Assembly: GCF_013280595.1 (NCBI RefSeq)
Contig: NZ_JAAATY010000043.1
Span: 1-64,000, forward strand
Source: Kibdelosporangium persicum
GTDB lineage: Bacteria > Actinomycetota > Actinomycetes > Mycobacteriales > Pseudonocardiaceae
DNA: 64,000 bases
Reading direction: 5' to 3'
Part shown: piece by piece, positions 33,762 to 43,374 of the stretch
Numbering within the stretch: the first letter of the stretch is position 1
Layout: each line of letters begins with the position of its first letter
Program-made: the position numbers and the translations under genes
Notes under the pieces: generated by a model
Told to the model about the DNA's origin: nothing
Database searches by the model: none
What the model saw: the letters and a program-made list of their open reading frames with translations, nothing else

Positions 33762-35245
33762 TTCAGGTCCGGCCATTCGACACGGTTGCGGCCGTTTCGT
33801 TTCGCCAGGTACAGCGCGGTGTCCGCGGCGGCGAAGAGGTGTTCGAGGCTGCCGCGGCCACTGGCCACCCCGATGCTCACGGTCGGCCGCCGTGCCGCGC
33901 CGAGCCGTGAGCGCCAGTCGTGCGCGTCCACCGACGCCCTGATCCGTTCCGCCACGACCAAGCCGAGCCGGCCTTCGCCGACCAGCAGGACGATGAACTC
34001 GTCGCCGGCCCAGCGCGCGACGAGGTCGTTCGCCCGGCATTCGCCGCGCAGCAGCTCGGCGATCTCCCGCAGCGCGCTGTCGCCGACCGCGTGCCCGGCG
34101 TCGTCGTTGATCTCCTTGAACCAGTCGACGTCGATCACGATCAGCCACGGCGTCGCGCCGGTCGCCGCCGCGTGCGCCAGGACTTCGGGCGCGGTGCGTT
34201 CCAGCCCGAGCCGGTTGGTCAGGCCGGTCAACGGATCGCGCACCGCCGCTTCCTGCGCCGCGGTGGCCAGGCGCTGCGCCTGGATGGCGAAACGTCGTTG
34301 TTCCAGTGCTTGGCCGAGGCCTTCCTGCATGGTCGCCATCGCCGCGGTACGGGCGTTGACGTTGCACCGCAGCGCGGCCGCCTCTCCGGCGGAGTCGTCG
34401 AGCCGTGCGCAGATGTCCGCGAGGTCCGCGGAGAACCGTTGCAGCAGCGAGATGTCATTGATCATCTCCGCCTGCGCGACCGCGTCGCTCGCGTGCGTCC
34501 GCGCTTCCACGAGCCGGTCCTGCTGGCTGCGCACTCTGGACAGCACCCAGTTGCCGACGCCGATGCTCCACCGGTCGCCGTCGGACAGTCCCGCGTCGAG
34601 CGTCGCCTGCCCGGCTTTCTCGCCGTCGCTCAACTCTCCGCATCCGACCAGCGCCGCGCCGTACGCGGCGAGCAGCGTCCGCCGGGTCCGGGCGGTGGCT
34701 TGCAGTGTCAGGCCCTCGGCCAGGACACTGCGCGACTCGGTGAACATGGGCAGCGCCTCGGCGGGCGGCCGGTCCATCGCCTCGAAGTTGAGCGTCCCGC
34801 CGAGCCGTTGCAACGCGACGGCCAGTTCGAACGAGTCACCGCTCTGGCGTGCCGTCTTGACGGCCTGGCGCAGCATCGGCAGTGCGGCTCGCATGTGGCC
34901 GATGCCGTTGAGCAGGTAGCCGAGCAGGCCGATCGCGGCGGCGGCGCGGGAACCGGACGGCGCCTCGCTGTCGATGTCGGTCCAGCCCTCGGCGGCCAGT
35001 TCGAGCGCGAGCGGGATCTGGCGCAGCCGCCACGCGATGACCGCCCGTCCGGTCAGGATCGCGGCCCGTGACCACGTGTCCACGTCGGTGGGCATGACCT
35101 CGAGGGACTTCTCGAAACGGGCGGTCGCCTCCGCGTGCCGGTCAGTGTTCAGTAACAGGCGGATCTCCTGGATCTCCTGGAGAATCTCGCCAGCCTTGTC
35201 CTGCTCGTCGTGGTCCAACCCGGCCTCGGCAACCTGTAGCCCCAT
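33737..35245 (-). CDS. TPR-like protein with C-terminal GGDEF domain
   Basis: About 502 residues, soluble. The first 320 residues are helical repeats of tetratricopeptide type (AEATARFEKSLEVMPTDVDTWSRAAILTG etc.). The C-terminal GGDEF domain carries RWAGDEFIVLL, i.e. AGDEF for GGDEF, a substitution compatible with activity, and a RAND (RxxD) inhibitory site five residues upstream. Predicted diguanylate cyclase making c-di-GMP in response to a signal received by the TPR part. ATG at 35245 chosen as the start nearest the conserved region. Confidence 0.83.
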   Translation of the reverse strand: MGLQVAEAGLDHDEQDKAGEILQEIQEIRLLLNTDRHAEATARFEKSLEVMPTDVDTWSRAAILTGRAVIAWRLRQIPLALELAAEGWTDIDSEAPSGSRAAAAIGLLGYLLNGIGHMRAALPMLRQAVKTARQSGDSFELAVALQRLGGTLNFEAMDRPPAEALPMFTESRSVLAEGLTLQATARTRRTLLAAYGAALVGCGELSDGEKAGQATLDAGLSDGDRWSIGVGNWVLSRVRSQQDRLVEARTHASDAVAQAEMINDISLLQRFSADLADICARLDDSAGEAAALRCNVNARTAAMATMQEGLGQALEQRRFAIQAQRLATAAQEAAVRDPLTGLTNRLGLERTAPEVLAHAAATGATPWLIVIDVDWFKEINDDAGHAVGDSALREIAELLRGECRANDLVARWAGDEFIVLLVGEGRLGLVVAERIRASVDAHDWRSRLGAARRPTVSIGVASGRGSLEHLFAAADTALYLAKRNGRNRVEWPDLNQAMSPPR

Positions 35246-35570
35246 CGCACGCACCCCGACGCGAGGTTACCCGGGTAAGCCGTGCGATCGGCACCGTCAC
35301 GGCCCATTGGGCTTGATCTATAACTCTTTCGGACTAACGCCGGCGCGGCGACGGGGCCAATGGCGAGGCCGTCTCCGGGGTGTTTCTGATTGCGGTGGCA
35401 ACCTCCGGCTGCTGGCGGGGTGTCCGGACGGTCGCCCGGCTTGGCCGGAACTTGCCACGGTCTTCAGAGGAATTTCCGTGCCGGGGCGGGGTTCTTCCCA
35501 TCTACTGTGGACAAGCCCGCGTGCGGCAGGAGATTTTCGCGTGGCGCGTTCCTATGCCGAGGTCGCGACC
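35246..35570. other. Intergenic region, no gene recognised
   Basis: 325 bp between the GGDEF start and the rpmG stop. It should hold the GGDEF promoter. GAGGTCGCGACCTC (35559-35572), a perfect palindrome touching the rpmG stop, may terminate the rpmB-rpmG message. No rpsN or rpsR homologue follows rpmG. Confidence 0.45.
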
Positions 35571-35735
35571 TCACCGCTCCTCGCGGAATTCGACATGCCG
35601 TCGGGCGACCGGGTCGTACTTGCGCAGCACCATCCGATCCGGATCGTTGCGGCGGTTCTTGCGGGTCACATACGTGTAACCGGTGCCCGCGGTGGACCTG
35701 AGCTTCACGATCGGCCGGACCTCGTTGCGGGCCAT
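35571..35735 (-). CDS. rpmG: 50S ribosomal protein L33, zinc-independent form
   Basis: 54-residue L33 ([19 protein letters not shown], then [23 protein letters not shown]). It has no cysteine at all, so it is the C-minus form that replaces the zinc-binding L33 when zinc is scarce. The ATG shares one base with the rpmB stop (TGATG), so the two are coupled. Expected to be repressed by Zur through the box at 35981-36001. Confidence 0.92.
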   Translation of the reverse strand: MARNEVRPIVKLRSTAGTGYTYVTRKNRRNDPDRMVLRKYDPVARRHVEFREER

Positions 35736-35971
35736 CAGACACGCACCCCCTTGCGACGCAGTTCGGCGACCACGGCCTCGATGCCCTTGCGGTCGATCGT
35801 CCTGATGCCTTTGGTGGACACCGTGAGGGTGATGGTGCGTCCCTCGGACGGCAGCCAGTAGCGACGCCGTTGCACGTTCGGGTCCCAGCGCCGCTTGGAT
35901 CGCTTGTGTGAGTGCGAAACCCGGTTGCCGAAGCCCGGCCTGCGCCCGGTGAGCTGGCAGATCGCCGACAT
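35735..35971 (-). CDS. rpmB: 50S ribosomal protein L28, zinc-independent form
   Basis: 78-residue L28 ([35 protein letters not shown]). Only one cysteine is present, not the zinc ribbon pairs. ATG with AGGAGG four bases upstream. First gene of the Zur-controlled alternative ribosomal protein operon; it would spare zinc by substituting for the normal L28. Confidence 0.93.
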   Translation of the reverse strand: MSAICQLTGRRPGFGNRVSHSHKRSKRRWDPNVQRRRYWLPSEGRTITLTVSTKGIRTIDRKGIEAVVAELRRKGVRV

Positions 35972-35980
35972 CCGTCCTCC

Positions 35981-36001
35981 TGAAAATGACAGTCGTTTTC
36001 A
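35981..36001. promoter_or_regulatory. Zur box
   Basis: Half-sites TGAAAATGAC and GTCGTTTTCA around one central A form a 21-bp palindrome with a single mismatch. It closely follows the actinobacterial Zur operator (TGaaAATGat...TCATTTTCA type). It lies between rpmB (starts 35971) and the COG0523 gene (starts 36037), so it can repress both. TAAGAT at 36004-36009 is a possible -10 box for the plus-strand gene. Confidence 0.88.
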
Positions 36002-36036
36002 GTTAAGATAGCATGCCGCCGGGAGAAGGGAGCGTC

Positions 36037-37164
36037 ATGTCACGGGTCGGACTGGTCATCGTCGCCGGACTGCCGAGACGGCAGGCGTCGGCTGTCGCCA
36101 CGAGACTGATGCACGCCGCGCCGGGCAGCGTTGTCGTGCACCACGATCTGCGCGATATCGCCCAGGGTTTCGTTGTGCGCAGGCAAAAGTCGGCGGCACG
36201 CGAGGAGGTGACCCGGCTGGAACTGGCCCATGGTTGCGTCTCCTGCACCCTGCGGGAGGACTTGCTGCCGTTGCTGGCGAAACTGGCCGAATCGGACGGT
36301 GTGCACCGGGTGATCGTCCACCTTGATCCGACCATCGAGCCGGAACCGGTCTGCTGGGCGATCCGCGCGCTGCCGGTCTGGGTGACCGGTGTGGTCACCG
36401 TTGTCGACATGACGACCTGGCTGGCCGACGCCACCGGCGACGAGGAACTGGCCGAGCGCGGATTCGGTGTGGCCGAGGGGGATGACCGGACGGTCGCGCA
36501 GGTCGCCGTCGGTCAGGCGGAGTTCGCCGACGCGATCGTGCTCACCGGAGCCGGCGCCGACGCGTGGACCGACGCTCGTACGTCGGCTGTGCTGCAACGA
36601 ATCGCGCCGCTGGCGAAGAAGGTCGCGTTCACGGACGCGGTGCACGCGTTGCGTGACCTGCCAGAGGAAGCGCGGCGTGGCAGAGTGGACCGCTGGTTCG
36701 ATCCGCTCCTGCACGGACAACCGCCGCTGGAATCCGACTGCGGGGTGTCGTTGACGGTCTTCACCGAACGGCGCCCGTTCCACCCGCACCGGCTGCACGA
36801 CGCGATCGGCGTGCTGCTGGAAGGCGTTGTCCGTGTCCGCGGCCGATTCTGGCTCGCCAGCCAGCCGGACGTGGCACTGTGGTTCGAATCCGCGGGCGGT
36901 GCGTTGCGGATCGGCCAGGGCGGACCATGGCTGGCCACAATGGACGATTGGTCCGCGGAGTGCCCGCAGCGGACCGTCAAGGCATCACTGGAGTGGCACC
37001 CCAGGTTCGGTGATCGGGTGCAGGAGCTGACGATCGTCGCGCACCAGGCGCATCCGGACGAGCTCACGGCCGCGCTGCACGCGGCACTGCTGAGCGACGA
37101 GGAACTGGCCGAAGGCGAGGAAGCCTGGCTGCGCTACCCGGATCCCCTTGTGGCTATTGAGTAG
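36037..37164 (+). CDS. COG0523 (CobW/ZigA-like) zinc-homeostasis protein lacking a normal Walker A
   Basis: 375 residues. The region reads like mycobacterial Rv0106: GCVSCTLREDLLPLLAKL (metal-binding CxxC form of the CxCC motif), VVTVVDMTTWL, VGQAEFADAIVLT and a C-terminal RRPFHPHRLHDAI plus LWFESAGGALRIG domain. The expected GKT Walker A is replaced by GLPRRQAS near the N terminus, so GTP binding is doubtful. ATG at 36037 has GAAGGGAG upstream. The Zur box before it indicates induction under zinc starvation; a role in zinc delivery is inferred. Confidence 0.87.
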   Translation: MSRVGLVIVAGLPRRQASAVATRLMHAAPGSVVVHHDLRDIAQGFVVRRQKSAAREEVTRLELAHGCVSCTLREDLLPLLAKLAESDGVHRVIVHLDPTIEPEPVCWAIRALPVWVTGVVTVVDMTTWLADATGDEELAERGFGVAEGDDRTVAQVAVGQAEFADAIVLTGAGADAWTDARTSAVLQRIAPLAKKVAFTDAVHALRDLPEEARRGRVDRWFDPLLHGQPPLESDCGVSLTVFTERRPFHPHRLHDAIGVLLEGVVRVRGRFWLASQPDVALWFESAGGALRIGQGGPWLATMDDWSAECPQRTVKASLEWHPRFGDRVQELTIVAHQAHPDELTAALHAALLSDEELAEGEEAWLRYPDPLVAIE

Positions 37165-37798
37165 TCCCGTCCGGTGACGGGCGCCATTGCGGGAACGGGC
37201 GGTCCATGCTCCAGGTTCCGTTGTCCAGCGTGAGGATGCGTGGTTCGACCTGGTTCGGATTGGACAGTGACTCGAACAGGTCGATGCTCCACGAGAACAC
37301 CCGGCGGCAGAGCAAGCGCATGGTCAGTCCGTGCGTCACCAGCAGCACGGTCGTCGGGTGCTCGGGGTCCTCCTTCATCCGGTCCTTGAGTTCGGCGAGG
37401 AACGCGGCCACCCGGTCGTCCACGTCCGCACCGGATTCACCGTGCGCCAGCCGGTAGAAGAAGTGCCCGAACTCGTGCCGCTTGAGCTTCTGGATCTCCT
37501 GCTCCACCGGGTCCTGCAGGTTTCCCCAGTCCTGTTCCCGTAACCGCGGTTCGGCGACGACCCGGGTGACCATGTCGTCGATCGCGAGCAGCCGCAGCGT
37601 TCGCTGGGTTCGCACGTAAGGACTGACATAAACCGCCACCGGCCCGGTGCCGAGCAGCTCGCGCACGACCGGGCCGGCCGCACGAGCCTGCTCCTCACCC
37701 TTCGCGGTCAGGGGCAACGCGTGGTCGGGAATACGGCAGTACGCGAGCTCGTCGACGTTGCCGAGGCTCTCGGCGTGCCGCAACAGGATGATCCGCAC
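37154..37798 (-). CDS. Histidine phosphatase family protein
   Basis: 214 residues. Phosphoglycerate-mutase-like fold: LLRHAESLGN holds the phospho-accepting His (residue 8), YVSPYVRTQRT the phosphate-binding Arg, and LLVTHGLTMRLL the second His. GTG start. The end overlaps the COG0523 gene by 11 bp in convergent orientation. Substrate not predictable. Confidence 0.88.
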   Translation of the reverse strand: MRIILLRHAESLGNVDELAYCRIPDHALPLTAKGEEQARAAGPVVRELLGTGPVAVYVSPYVRTQRTLRLLAIDDMVTRVVAEPRLREQDWGNLQDPVEQEIQKLKRHEFGHFFYRLAHGESGADVDDRVAAFLAELKDRMKEDPEHPTTVLLVTHGLTMRLLCRRVFSWSIDLFESLSNPNQVEPRILTLDNGTWSMDRPFPQWRPSPDGTTQ

Positions 37799-37813
37799 CC
37801 CTTCATCGTGCCG

Positions 37814-38800
37814 TCATCGCCCATGGCGCGACCTGGTGAGGAGGGTCACGGTCGACGCGTCACCGACGACGGCCCGGTCGATCGACCGCGGCACGTCCCG
37901 CTTGTGCGTACCGGTCCGCGCACCGAGAACCTTGCTGATCTCGTTGGCCACACCGACCATCCCGGACTTGAACGGGTGATACTGGATAGCTTCGGAAATG
38001 TCGCTGTCCTTGCCCTGGATCCACGCGTCCTGCCCGGCGCACGCGTCGTGGCCGAGCGAAGCCGGGTACATGTCGACGAACGTCGTGTTCCCGTCGGCTT
38101 CGGCGGCGCTCTTCAGCGCGCTGTTCAACGCCTGTTCGACCTCGTCCAGCCAGCGCAGGTCGCCGTCGGCGAACGGCAGCACGTCCGGGCAGGTGCCGGT
38201 CGGCGGCGCGATCCGCGGATAGCCGACGAGCAGGACCTTGGCGTCCGGGGACCGTTCGTGCACGCCCGCTAGCACCGCGCGGACGCGTTCACCGGTCTTG
38301 GTCACCTTCTGCTTCATCGTGTCCTCGCCGCCCGCCGTGTAGAACGTGCGGCACGGCGAACCGGCCGGGTCCAGGGCCTGGAGGGCCGGGCACATGGTGG
38401 TCAGGTCGCTGAACACGTCGAAGTCGTTGCCGCCGATGCCGATCGTGACCAGGTCGGTGTCCGTGCGCAGGAAACTGAACTGCGGCGGGTTGCCACCGAA
38501 CGGCAGCAAAGGCAAGGGCGGCTGCGCCTTGAGCATGTGTTTGGTTTCCGCGCCGCTGCAGCTGGCGTCGGTGTACGACCGCAGCCCGAGGTTGTCGGCC
38601 AGCAGCGCCGGGTAGTTGTTGGTCGAGGTCAAGCACATGAGCCGGTCCAGCCTCGGCGACGGGATGCCTGGTCCGGCGGTGTAGGAGTCGCCGAGCGCGA
38701 CGTACTTCTCGAACGCGCGGGCTTCGGGGGCGGCTGTCGCGGCCGGGGCCACCAGCACGGAGGCGACCAGGACCGCCATGGTCACGCGGAGTGTGCTCAC
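37814..38800 (-). CDS. Secreted SGNH/GDSL esterase-lipase
   Basis: 328 residues. Signal peptide MAVLVASVLVAPAATAAPEA; mature enzyme opens with YVALGDSYTAGPG (nucleophile Ser), then oxyanion Asn in IGIGGNDFDVF and a C-terminal DxxH replaced by IQYHPFKSG, the catalytic His region. Streptomyces-type secreted lipase of normal length with paired cysteines. GTG at 38800 with GGAG seven bases upstream. Lies 13 bp after the phosphatase gene start on the same strand but probably has its own promoter. Confidence 0.87.
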   Translation of the reverse strand: MSTLRVTMAVLVASVLVAPAATAAPEARAFEKYVALGDSYTAGPGIPSPRLDRLMCLTSTNNYPALLADNLGLRSYTDASCSGAETKHMLKAQPPLPLLPFGGNPPQFSFLRTDTDLVTIGIGGNDFDVFSDLTTMCPALQALDPAGSPCRTFYTAGGEDTMKQKVTKTGERVRAVLAGVHERSPDAKVLLVGYPRIAPPTGTCPDVLPFADGDLRWLDEVEQALNSALKSAAEADGNTTFVDMYPASLGHDACAGQDAWIQGKDSDISEAIQYHPFKSGMVGVANEISKVLGARTGTHKRDVPRSIDRAVVGDASTVTLLTRSRHGR

Positions 38801-38874
38801 GGTCACACTCCAGCACCGGATGTAGTGTTTGTCCAGGTCAGTCGCCCGGTCGAAGCTATTTAGACTCTCGTGTC

Positions 38875-39486
38875 GTGCTCTTGGTAGTTCTCGACCTCGT
38901 CGGTATCGCGGTGTTCGCCGTTTCGGGTGCACTCGCTGGAGTGAGGGCGCGGCTGGACGCTTTCGGCGTGGCCGTGCTGGGCGTGACCACCGCGCTCGGC
39001 GGTGGCATCATCCGCGACGTGCTGCTGGGCGTCCACCCGCCGGCCACCCTGCGGGACTGGCGCTACCTGCTCGTGCCGATCGTCACGTCGCTTGTGGTGT
39101 TCTGGATGCACCCGGCGTTCGCCAAGCTACGGCGAGGCGTGTTGCTCGCGGACGCCGTCGGGTTGGGACTGTTCACCGTGTCGGGGACCGCGACCGCGCT
39201 CGCGCACGGAGTACCGCCGTACACCGCGTGCCTGATCGGGATGACCACGGGCATCGGCGGCGGCGCCCTTCGTGACGTGCTGCTTCGCGAGATCCCGATG
39301 GTGCTGCGCAAGGAGATCTACGCCCTCGCGGCGTTGGCCGGCGGCGTGGTGGTGGTTCTCGGCGCACGGTTCGACATGCCGGCCGTCCCGACGGCCGTCG
39401 TGGGCGCTGCCCTAATCGTGACCATCCGGTTGATCGCGCTCTGGCGCAGGTGGAACGCGCCGATCGCGCGAGGTATTGGCACCTGA
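38875..39486 (+). CDS. Trimeric intracellular cation (TRIC) channel family protein
   Basis: 203 residues with seven membrane segments and the duplicated glycine-rich signature: GVTTALGGGIIRDVLLG and GMTTGIGGGALRDVLLR. Homologues are K+-permeable trimeric channels. GTG at 38875 has no Shine-Dalgarno, but TAGACT (38861-38866) sits eight bases before it, suggesting a leaderless message. Confidence 0.88.
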   Translation: MLLVVLDLVGIAVFAVSGALAGVRARLDAFGVAVLGVTTALGGGIIRDVLLGVHPPATLRDWRYLLVPIVTSLVVFWMHPAFAKLRRGVLLADAVGLGLFTVSGTATALAHGVPPYTACLIGMTTGIGGGALRDVLLREIPMVLRKEIYALAALAGGVVVVLGARFDMPAVPTAVVGAALIVTIRLIALWRRWNAPIARGIGT

Positions 39487-39495
39487 TCAGTGCTT

Positions 39496-39512
39496 TCTCA
39501 GGCATATCTCAG
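39496..39512 (+). promoter_or_regulatory. MprA-type box upstream of the response regulator
   Basis: TCTCAG (39496-39501) and TCTCAG (39507-39512) are direct repeats 11 bp apart, within TTTCTCAGGCATATCTCAG. The same pair with the same spacing precedes the PepD-like protease gene. In mycobacteria MprA binds similar direct repeats at mprA and pepD. Confidence 0.7.
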
Positions 39513-39534
39513 TCCGACCAGACACACTGGCCGC

Positions 39535-40233
39535 ATGCGCATACTCGTAGTGGACGACGACAGGGCTGTACGTGAGTCCCTTCGGCGGTCGCTGCAGTTC
39601 AACGGATACCAGGTGGAGACGGCGAGCGACGGCCAGCAGGCACTCGACACGATCAAAGGCGGCGACCGGCCCGACGCGATGGTGCTCGACGTGATGATGC
39701 CCCGGCTGGACGGCCTCGAAGTCTGCCGCCAGCTCCGCGGTACCGGTGACGACCTGCCGATCCTCGTGCTGACCGCGCGGGATCTGGTGTCCGACCGGGT
39801 GGCCGGTCTTGACGCGGGGGCGGACGACTACCTGCCGAAGCCCTTCGCGCTGGAGGAACTGCTCGCCCGGCTGCGCGCGTTGTTGCGGCGCACCCAGGCC
39901 GACGCGGTCGCGGCCGAGAAGCAGGAGCCGTCGCTGCGGTTCGCCGACCTCGAACTGGACCCCGGGACCAGGGAGGTCCGCCGCGGCGACCGGTCGATGA
40001 GCTTGACCCGTACCGAGTTCTCCCTGCTGGAGCTGCTGCTGACGCACCCGAAGCAGGTGCTCACGCGCAGCCGCATCCTGGAAGAGGTCTGGGGTTACGA
40101 CTTCCCGACCTCCGGCAACGCGCTGGAGGTCTACATCGGCTACCTGCGGCGCAAGACCGAGGCGGCCGGTGAACCGCGGTTGATCCACACGGTCAGGGGC
40201 GTCGGATACGTGTTGCGGGAGACGCCACCGTGA
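39535..40233 (+). CDS. mprA: OmpR-type response regulator, MprA-like
   Basis: 232 residues. Receiver with [10 protein letters not shown], acceptor Asp in [13 protein letters not shown] and Lys in [23 protein letters not shown]-terminal winged helix ending in [25 protein letters not shown]. Sequence style, partner kinase and promoter box point to the envelope-stress regulator MprA. ATG at 39535; GTGA overlap with the kinase gene. Confidence 0.86.
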   Translation: MRILVVDDDRAVRESLRRSLQFNGYQVETASDGQQALDTIKGGDRPDAMVLDVMMPRLDGLEVCRQLRGTGDDLPILVLTARDLVSDRVAGLDAGADDYLPKPFALEELLARLRALLRRTQADAVAAEKQEPSLRFADLELDPGTREVRRGDRSMSLTRTEFSLLELLLTHPKQVLTRSRILEEVWGYDFPTSGNALEVYIGYLRRKTEAAGEPRLIHTVRGVGYVLRETPP

Positions 40234-41633
40234 TCTTCGCGCCGCACGAACCGAGGCGCCGGCAACGCATATCGCTGAGAAGTCGAGTCACCCTCCTGGC
40301 CGCCATCTGTGTGGCCGGGGCGGTCGCGCTTGTCTCGTTCGGCGCGTACCTGACCGTCCAGCAGAACCTCTACGACCAGGTCGACCAGAACCTGCGGGAC
40401 CGGGCCACCAACGCGCTGAACGCGCCGAGCCTGGACTTCGGCGACACCAACCAGACCACGGTCGACGCCCTGGTGCAGGCGTTGAGCGACGTGAAGTTCA
40501 CGATCATCGACGCGTCCGGCAGGCAGCTGATCAAGCCACCGGGCATGTTGCCGTCGTACGGTGCCGAGGAACGCTCGGTCGCGGCGGGTGTGCGCGAGGA
40601 ACACTTCCGCACGGATCCGCGGTCCGACAGCCGGGTGTTCTCGATCCGGATCGCCGTCGGCGACCGGCCCGCGGCCCTGGTCGTCGCGCAACGTCTCCAG
40701 CCGACCAAACAACTGTTGAACGACTTGGCTTTGGTGCTGGTGCTGATCAGTGGCGCCGGGGTCGTCGTGGCGGCGCTCGCCGGAACGGCCGTCGCCAGAA
40801 CCGGTCTGCGGCCGGTGGAGCGGCTCACCCGGGCGACCGAACGTGTTGCCAGAACAGGTGATCTGCGGCCGATCCAGGTGAGCGGAGACGACGAGCTCGC
40901 CCGGCTGACGCACAGCTTCAACACCATGCTCGGCGCGGTGTCGGATGCTCGTGACCGCCAGCGCAGTCTGGTTGCGGACGCCGGGCACGAGTTGCGGACC
41001 CCGCTGACTTCCTTGCGTACCAACCTGGAACTGCTGATGGCCTCCGAGGCGCCCGGTGCGCCCACACTGTCCGATGAGGACAAAGCCGAGATCCAGGACG
41101 ACCTGCGCGGCCAGCTCGACGAGCTGACCACGCTGATCGGCGACCTCGTCGAGCTGGCCAGGGAAGAAGGCACGCAGGCGGTATGGGAACCCGTCGAGCT
41201 GGTCGAGGTCGTCGAGCAGGCGCTCGACCGGGCACGACGGCGGGCCGGGGAGATCCAGTTCGACGTCTCCCTGCAGCCGTGGCGGTTGATCGGTGACGCG
41301 GGCACGCTGGAACGGGCGGTGCTGAACCTGCTGGACAACGCGGTGAAGTTCAGCCCGCCGGACGGGATCGTCCGGGTGCGGCTGGGATCCGCGGGCGACG
41401 GGTTCGCCGTGCTCGAAGTGGCCGACCAGGGGCCGGGCATCGCCGACGAGGACCTGCCGCGCGTGTTCGACCGCTTCTACCGTTCGCAGGAAGCACGGAC
41501 GTTGCCCGGTTCCGGGCTCGGCCTGGCGATCGTGCAACAGGCCGCGTTGCGGCACGGCGGCGAGGTGCTCGCCGGCCGGTCGCCGGAGGGCGGCGCGCTG
41601 TTCAGCTTGCGGCTGCCGGGTATGCCGGGGTGA
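40230..41633 (+). CDS. mprB: Sensor histidine kinase, MprB-like
   Basis: 467 residues. Membrane segments at about 25-45 and 170-190 flank an extracytoplasmic sensor domain. HAMP linker; phospho-acceptor His in [23 protein letters not shown] (about 256); HATPase motifs [21 protein letters not shown] and GSGLGLAIV. In mycobacteria MprB senses envelope stress and misfolded exported proteins together with PepD; here pepD lies 12 kb away with the same promoter box. Confidence 0.87.
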   Translation: MIFAPHEPRRRQRISLRSRVTLLAAICVAGAVALVSFGAYLTVQQNLYDQVDQNLRDRATNALNAPSLDFGDTNQTTVDALVQALSDVKFTIIDASGRQLIKPPGMLPSYGAEERSVAAGVREEHFRTDPRSDSRVFSIRIAVGDRPAALVVAQRLQPTKQLLNDLALVLVLISGAGVVVAALAGTAVARTGLRPVERLTRATERVARTGDLRPIQVSGDDELARLTHSFNTMLGAVSDARDRQRSLVADAGHELRTPLTSLRTNLELLMASEAPGAPTLSDEDKAEIQDDLRGQLDELTTLIGDLVELAREEGTQAVWEPVELVEVVEQALDRARRRAGEIQFDVSLQPWRLIGDAGTLERAVLNLLDNAVKFSPPDGIVRVRLGSAGDGFAVLEVADQGPGIADEDLPRVFDRFYRSQEARTLPGSGLGLAIVQQAALRHGGEVLAGRSPEGGALFSLRLPGMPG

Positions 41634-41652
41634 GCGACTAGTCTCCTGCGGC

Positions 41653-43260
41653 ATGGTGGTCGACGCGATCGAGGCGAAGCTCGACGAGATCGAGAAGTGG
41701 GCGGCGGGCAGGCCGGTCAACCGGGACGAACTACGGCTGATGCTGGAGCTCGCCCGTGACCACCTCGGGCACCGGACGCCGGGCGCGTTCGAGTCCGGTG
41801 ACCTGGACGAGCTTCTGCTGGATATTTATCCGCAGCGGGTGGAGATCCCGACCGAGTTCGACGCGGCGATGATCGTCGAGTCCGCGCGCGACCTGGTGGA
41901 CTTCATCGAGGAGACCACGGAGACGACCGGCGAGCTGCTGACCGAGCTGGAAGACGTGGTGCCGGAGTTCATCGAGATCGTCCGGGAGAACGCGCCGGCC
42001 GGCCACGGGCTGGCCGAGATGCTCGAGGAACTCGGGTTGCCGGCGGACCGGCTGCCCGGCGTGCGGCTGCCGTCGGCGGACGAACTGCTTGCCGCCGCGA
42101 AGCGAAGCAAGCTGATGGCCAAGGCGCACGAGCTCGCCGCGTGGGCAGGCGACGGCAAACCGATCGACGACGAGGACGAGCTGACCGAGCAGGCCGTGGC
42201 GGAGGCCGCCGCGGCGCTCGGCGTCGAGGATCCGCTCGACCTGAGGGTGCTGGCGGACCTGGCCGAGTTCGCCGGGTTCGCCACGACCCAGTCCGGTGTG
42301 TTCGCGCGGCTCGACAGCGGTTTCGATCAATGGCCGGACGGCGAGCACGTCGCGGACATCTGGCAGGCCGGGTTCATCTCGGCCCTCGGCTTCGCCCTCG
42401 ACCGCGCGGCCGACTTCCGCGGCTCGGCCATCGACTTCGGGGACGTCCCGGCGAACCTGCTGATCATTTTGTTCCTGGCGCGGGACGTCGGCATGCCGCG
42501 GGCCGAGATCAGCGAGCTGATCCACGAGCTGACCGAGGACGAGTGGCCCGGCTACGTCGAACAACACGGTGATCCGGCGGACTTCCTGATCCGGGTGATG
42601 ACCGAGCTCGGCGCCTTCGAGCAGGCCGACGAGAACGTCAGGTACACGCCGCTCGCGCTGAGCGCTGTGCGGGAGCACTTCGAGCACAACGGGGTCGAGG
42701 TTCCGTTGCTGCCGCCCGCGGCCGAGATGACGGCCGCGGACCTGGCCGCGCTCTCGGTGGGCCTCAGCGGACCGCAGATGGCCGCCGAGCAGGACGCGTG
42801 GCTGTCGTCGCGTGAACCGGCGTCGGCCGCGCGGGAACTCCTCGCTGTCGCGGCGGATGGGCCGGCGCGGGTCCGGGTCTGGGCCACTGGCGTGGTGACC
42901 GAGCTCGACGTGCCGGAGGTCTGGCGTTCCGTGCAGGACGTCGACACGTTGCGGCCGTACGCCAAGTACGCGCTCGGCGAGACCGATTTGGAGCTGGCCG
43001 AGCTCGGGTGGATCACCCTCGACGGGCTGACGTTGTTCGTCGAGGCGGACGACCAGGGCGTGCCCGACATCGGGCAGGTCGTGGCGCCGTTGTTGCCCGC
43101 CGGGAACGAGGTGGAACTCCTCGACGCCATGTGGCGGCTGCCGCACCCGGACGTGATCGCGGCCCTGACGCTGCTGGGCAAGTACCACCCGGACAAGGCG
43201 GTGGCCAAGCACGCCCGCAAGGTGGCGCACAAGGCCACCACACTTCACTCGCGAGGGTGA
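41653..43260 (+). CDS. Uncharacterised acidic helical protein, 535 aa
   Basis: Soluble, strongly acidic, mostly alpha-helical protein without recognised domain, signal or membrane segment. Stretches such as LLTELEDVVPEFIEIVRENAPAGHG and VPANLLIILFLARDVGMPRAEISELIHELTEDEWPGY suggest a repeat-type helical scaffold. It begins 20 bp after the MprB-like gene and may be cotranscribed, although TAGTCT at 41640 could also be a -10 box for a leaderless message. Confidence 0.75.
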   Translation: MVVDAIEAKLDEIEKWAAGRPVNRDELRLMLELARDHLGHRTPGAFESGDLDELLLDIYPQRVEIPTEFDAAMIVESARDLVDFIEETTETTGELLTELEDVVPEFIEIVRENAPAGHGLAEMLEELGLPADRLPGVRLPSADELLAAAKRSKLMAKAHELAAWAGDGKPIDDEDELTEQAVAEAAAALGVEDPLDLRVLADLAEFAGFATTQSGVFARLDSGFDQWPDGEHVADIWQAGFISALGFALDRAADFRGSAIDFGDVPANLLIILFLARDVGMPRAEISELIHELTEDEWPGYVEQHGDPADFLIRVMTELGAFEQADENVRYTPLALSAVREHFEHNGVEVPLLPPAAEMTAADLAALSVGLSGPQMAAEQDAWLSSREPASAARELLAVAADGPARVRVWATGVVTELDVPEVWRSVQDVDTLRPYAKYALGETDLELAELGWITLDGLTLFVEADDQGVPDIGQVVAPLLPAGNEVELLDAMWRLPHPDVIAALTLLGKYHPDKAVAKHARKVAHKATTLHSRG

Positions 43261-43374
43261 TCCGGCCAGGTCCAGCGGCCGGACAGCGGGCCGGGCGGCG
43301 AAACCGCGGCGATTTCTGTCGGTGGCCGGGTGCAGGATGGCCCGCGTCACACCGAAACGCCTTGGGGAGCGAAT

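Noticed and set aside
40140-43350. Long minus-strand frames (526 and 539 residues)
   Set aside because: Both are antisense shadows of the MprB-like kinase and the 535-residue gene; these have recognised motifs or natural composition.
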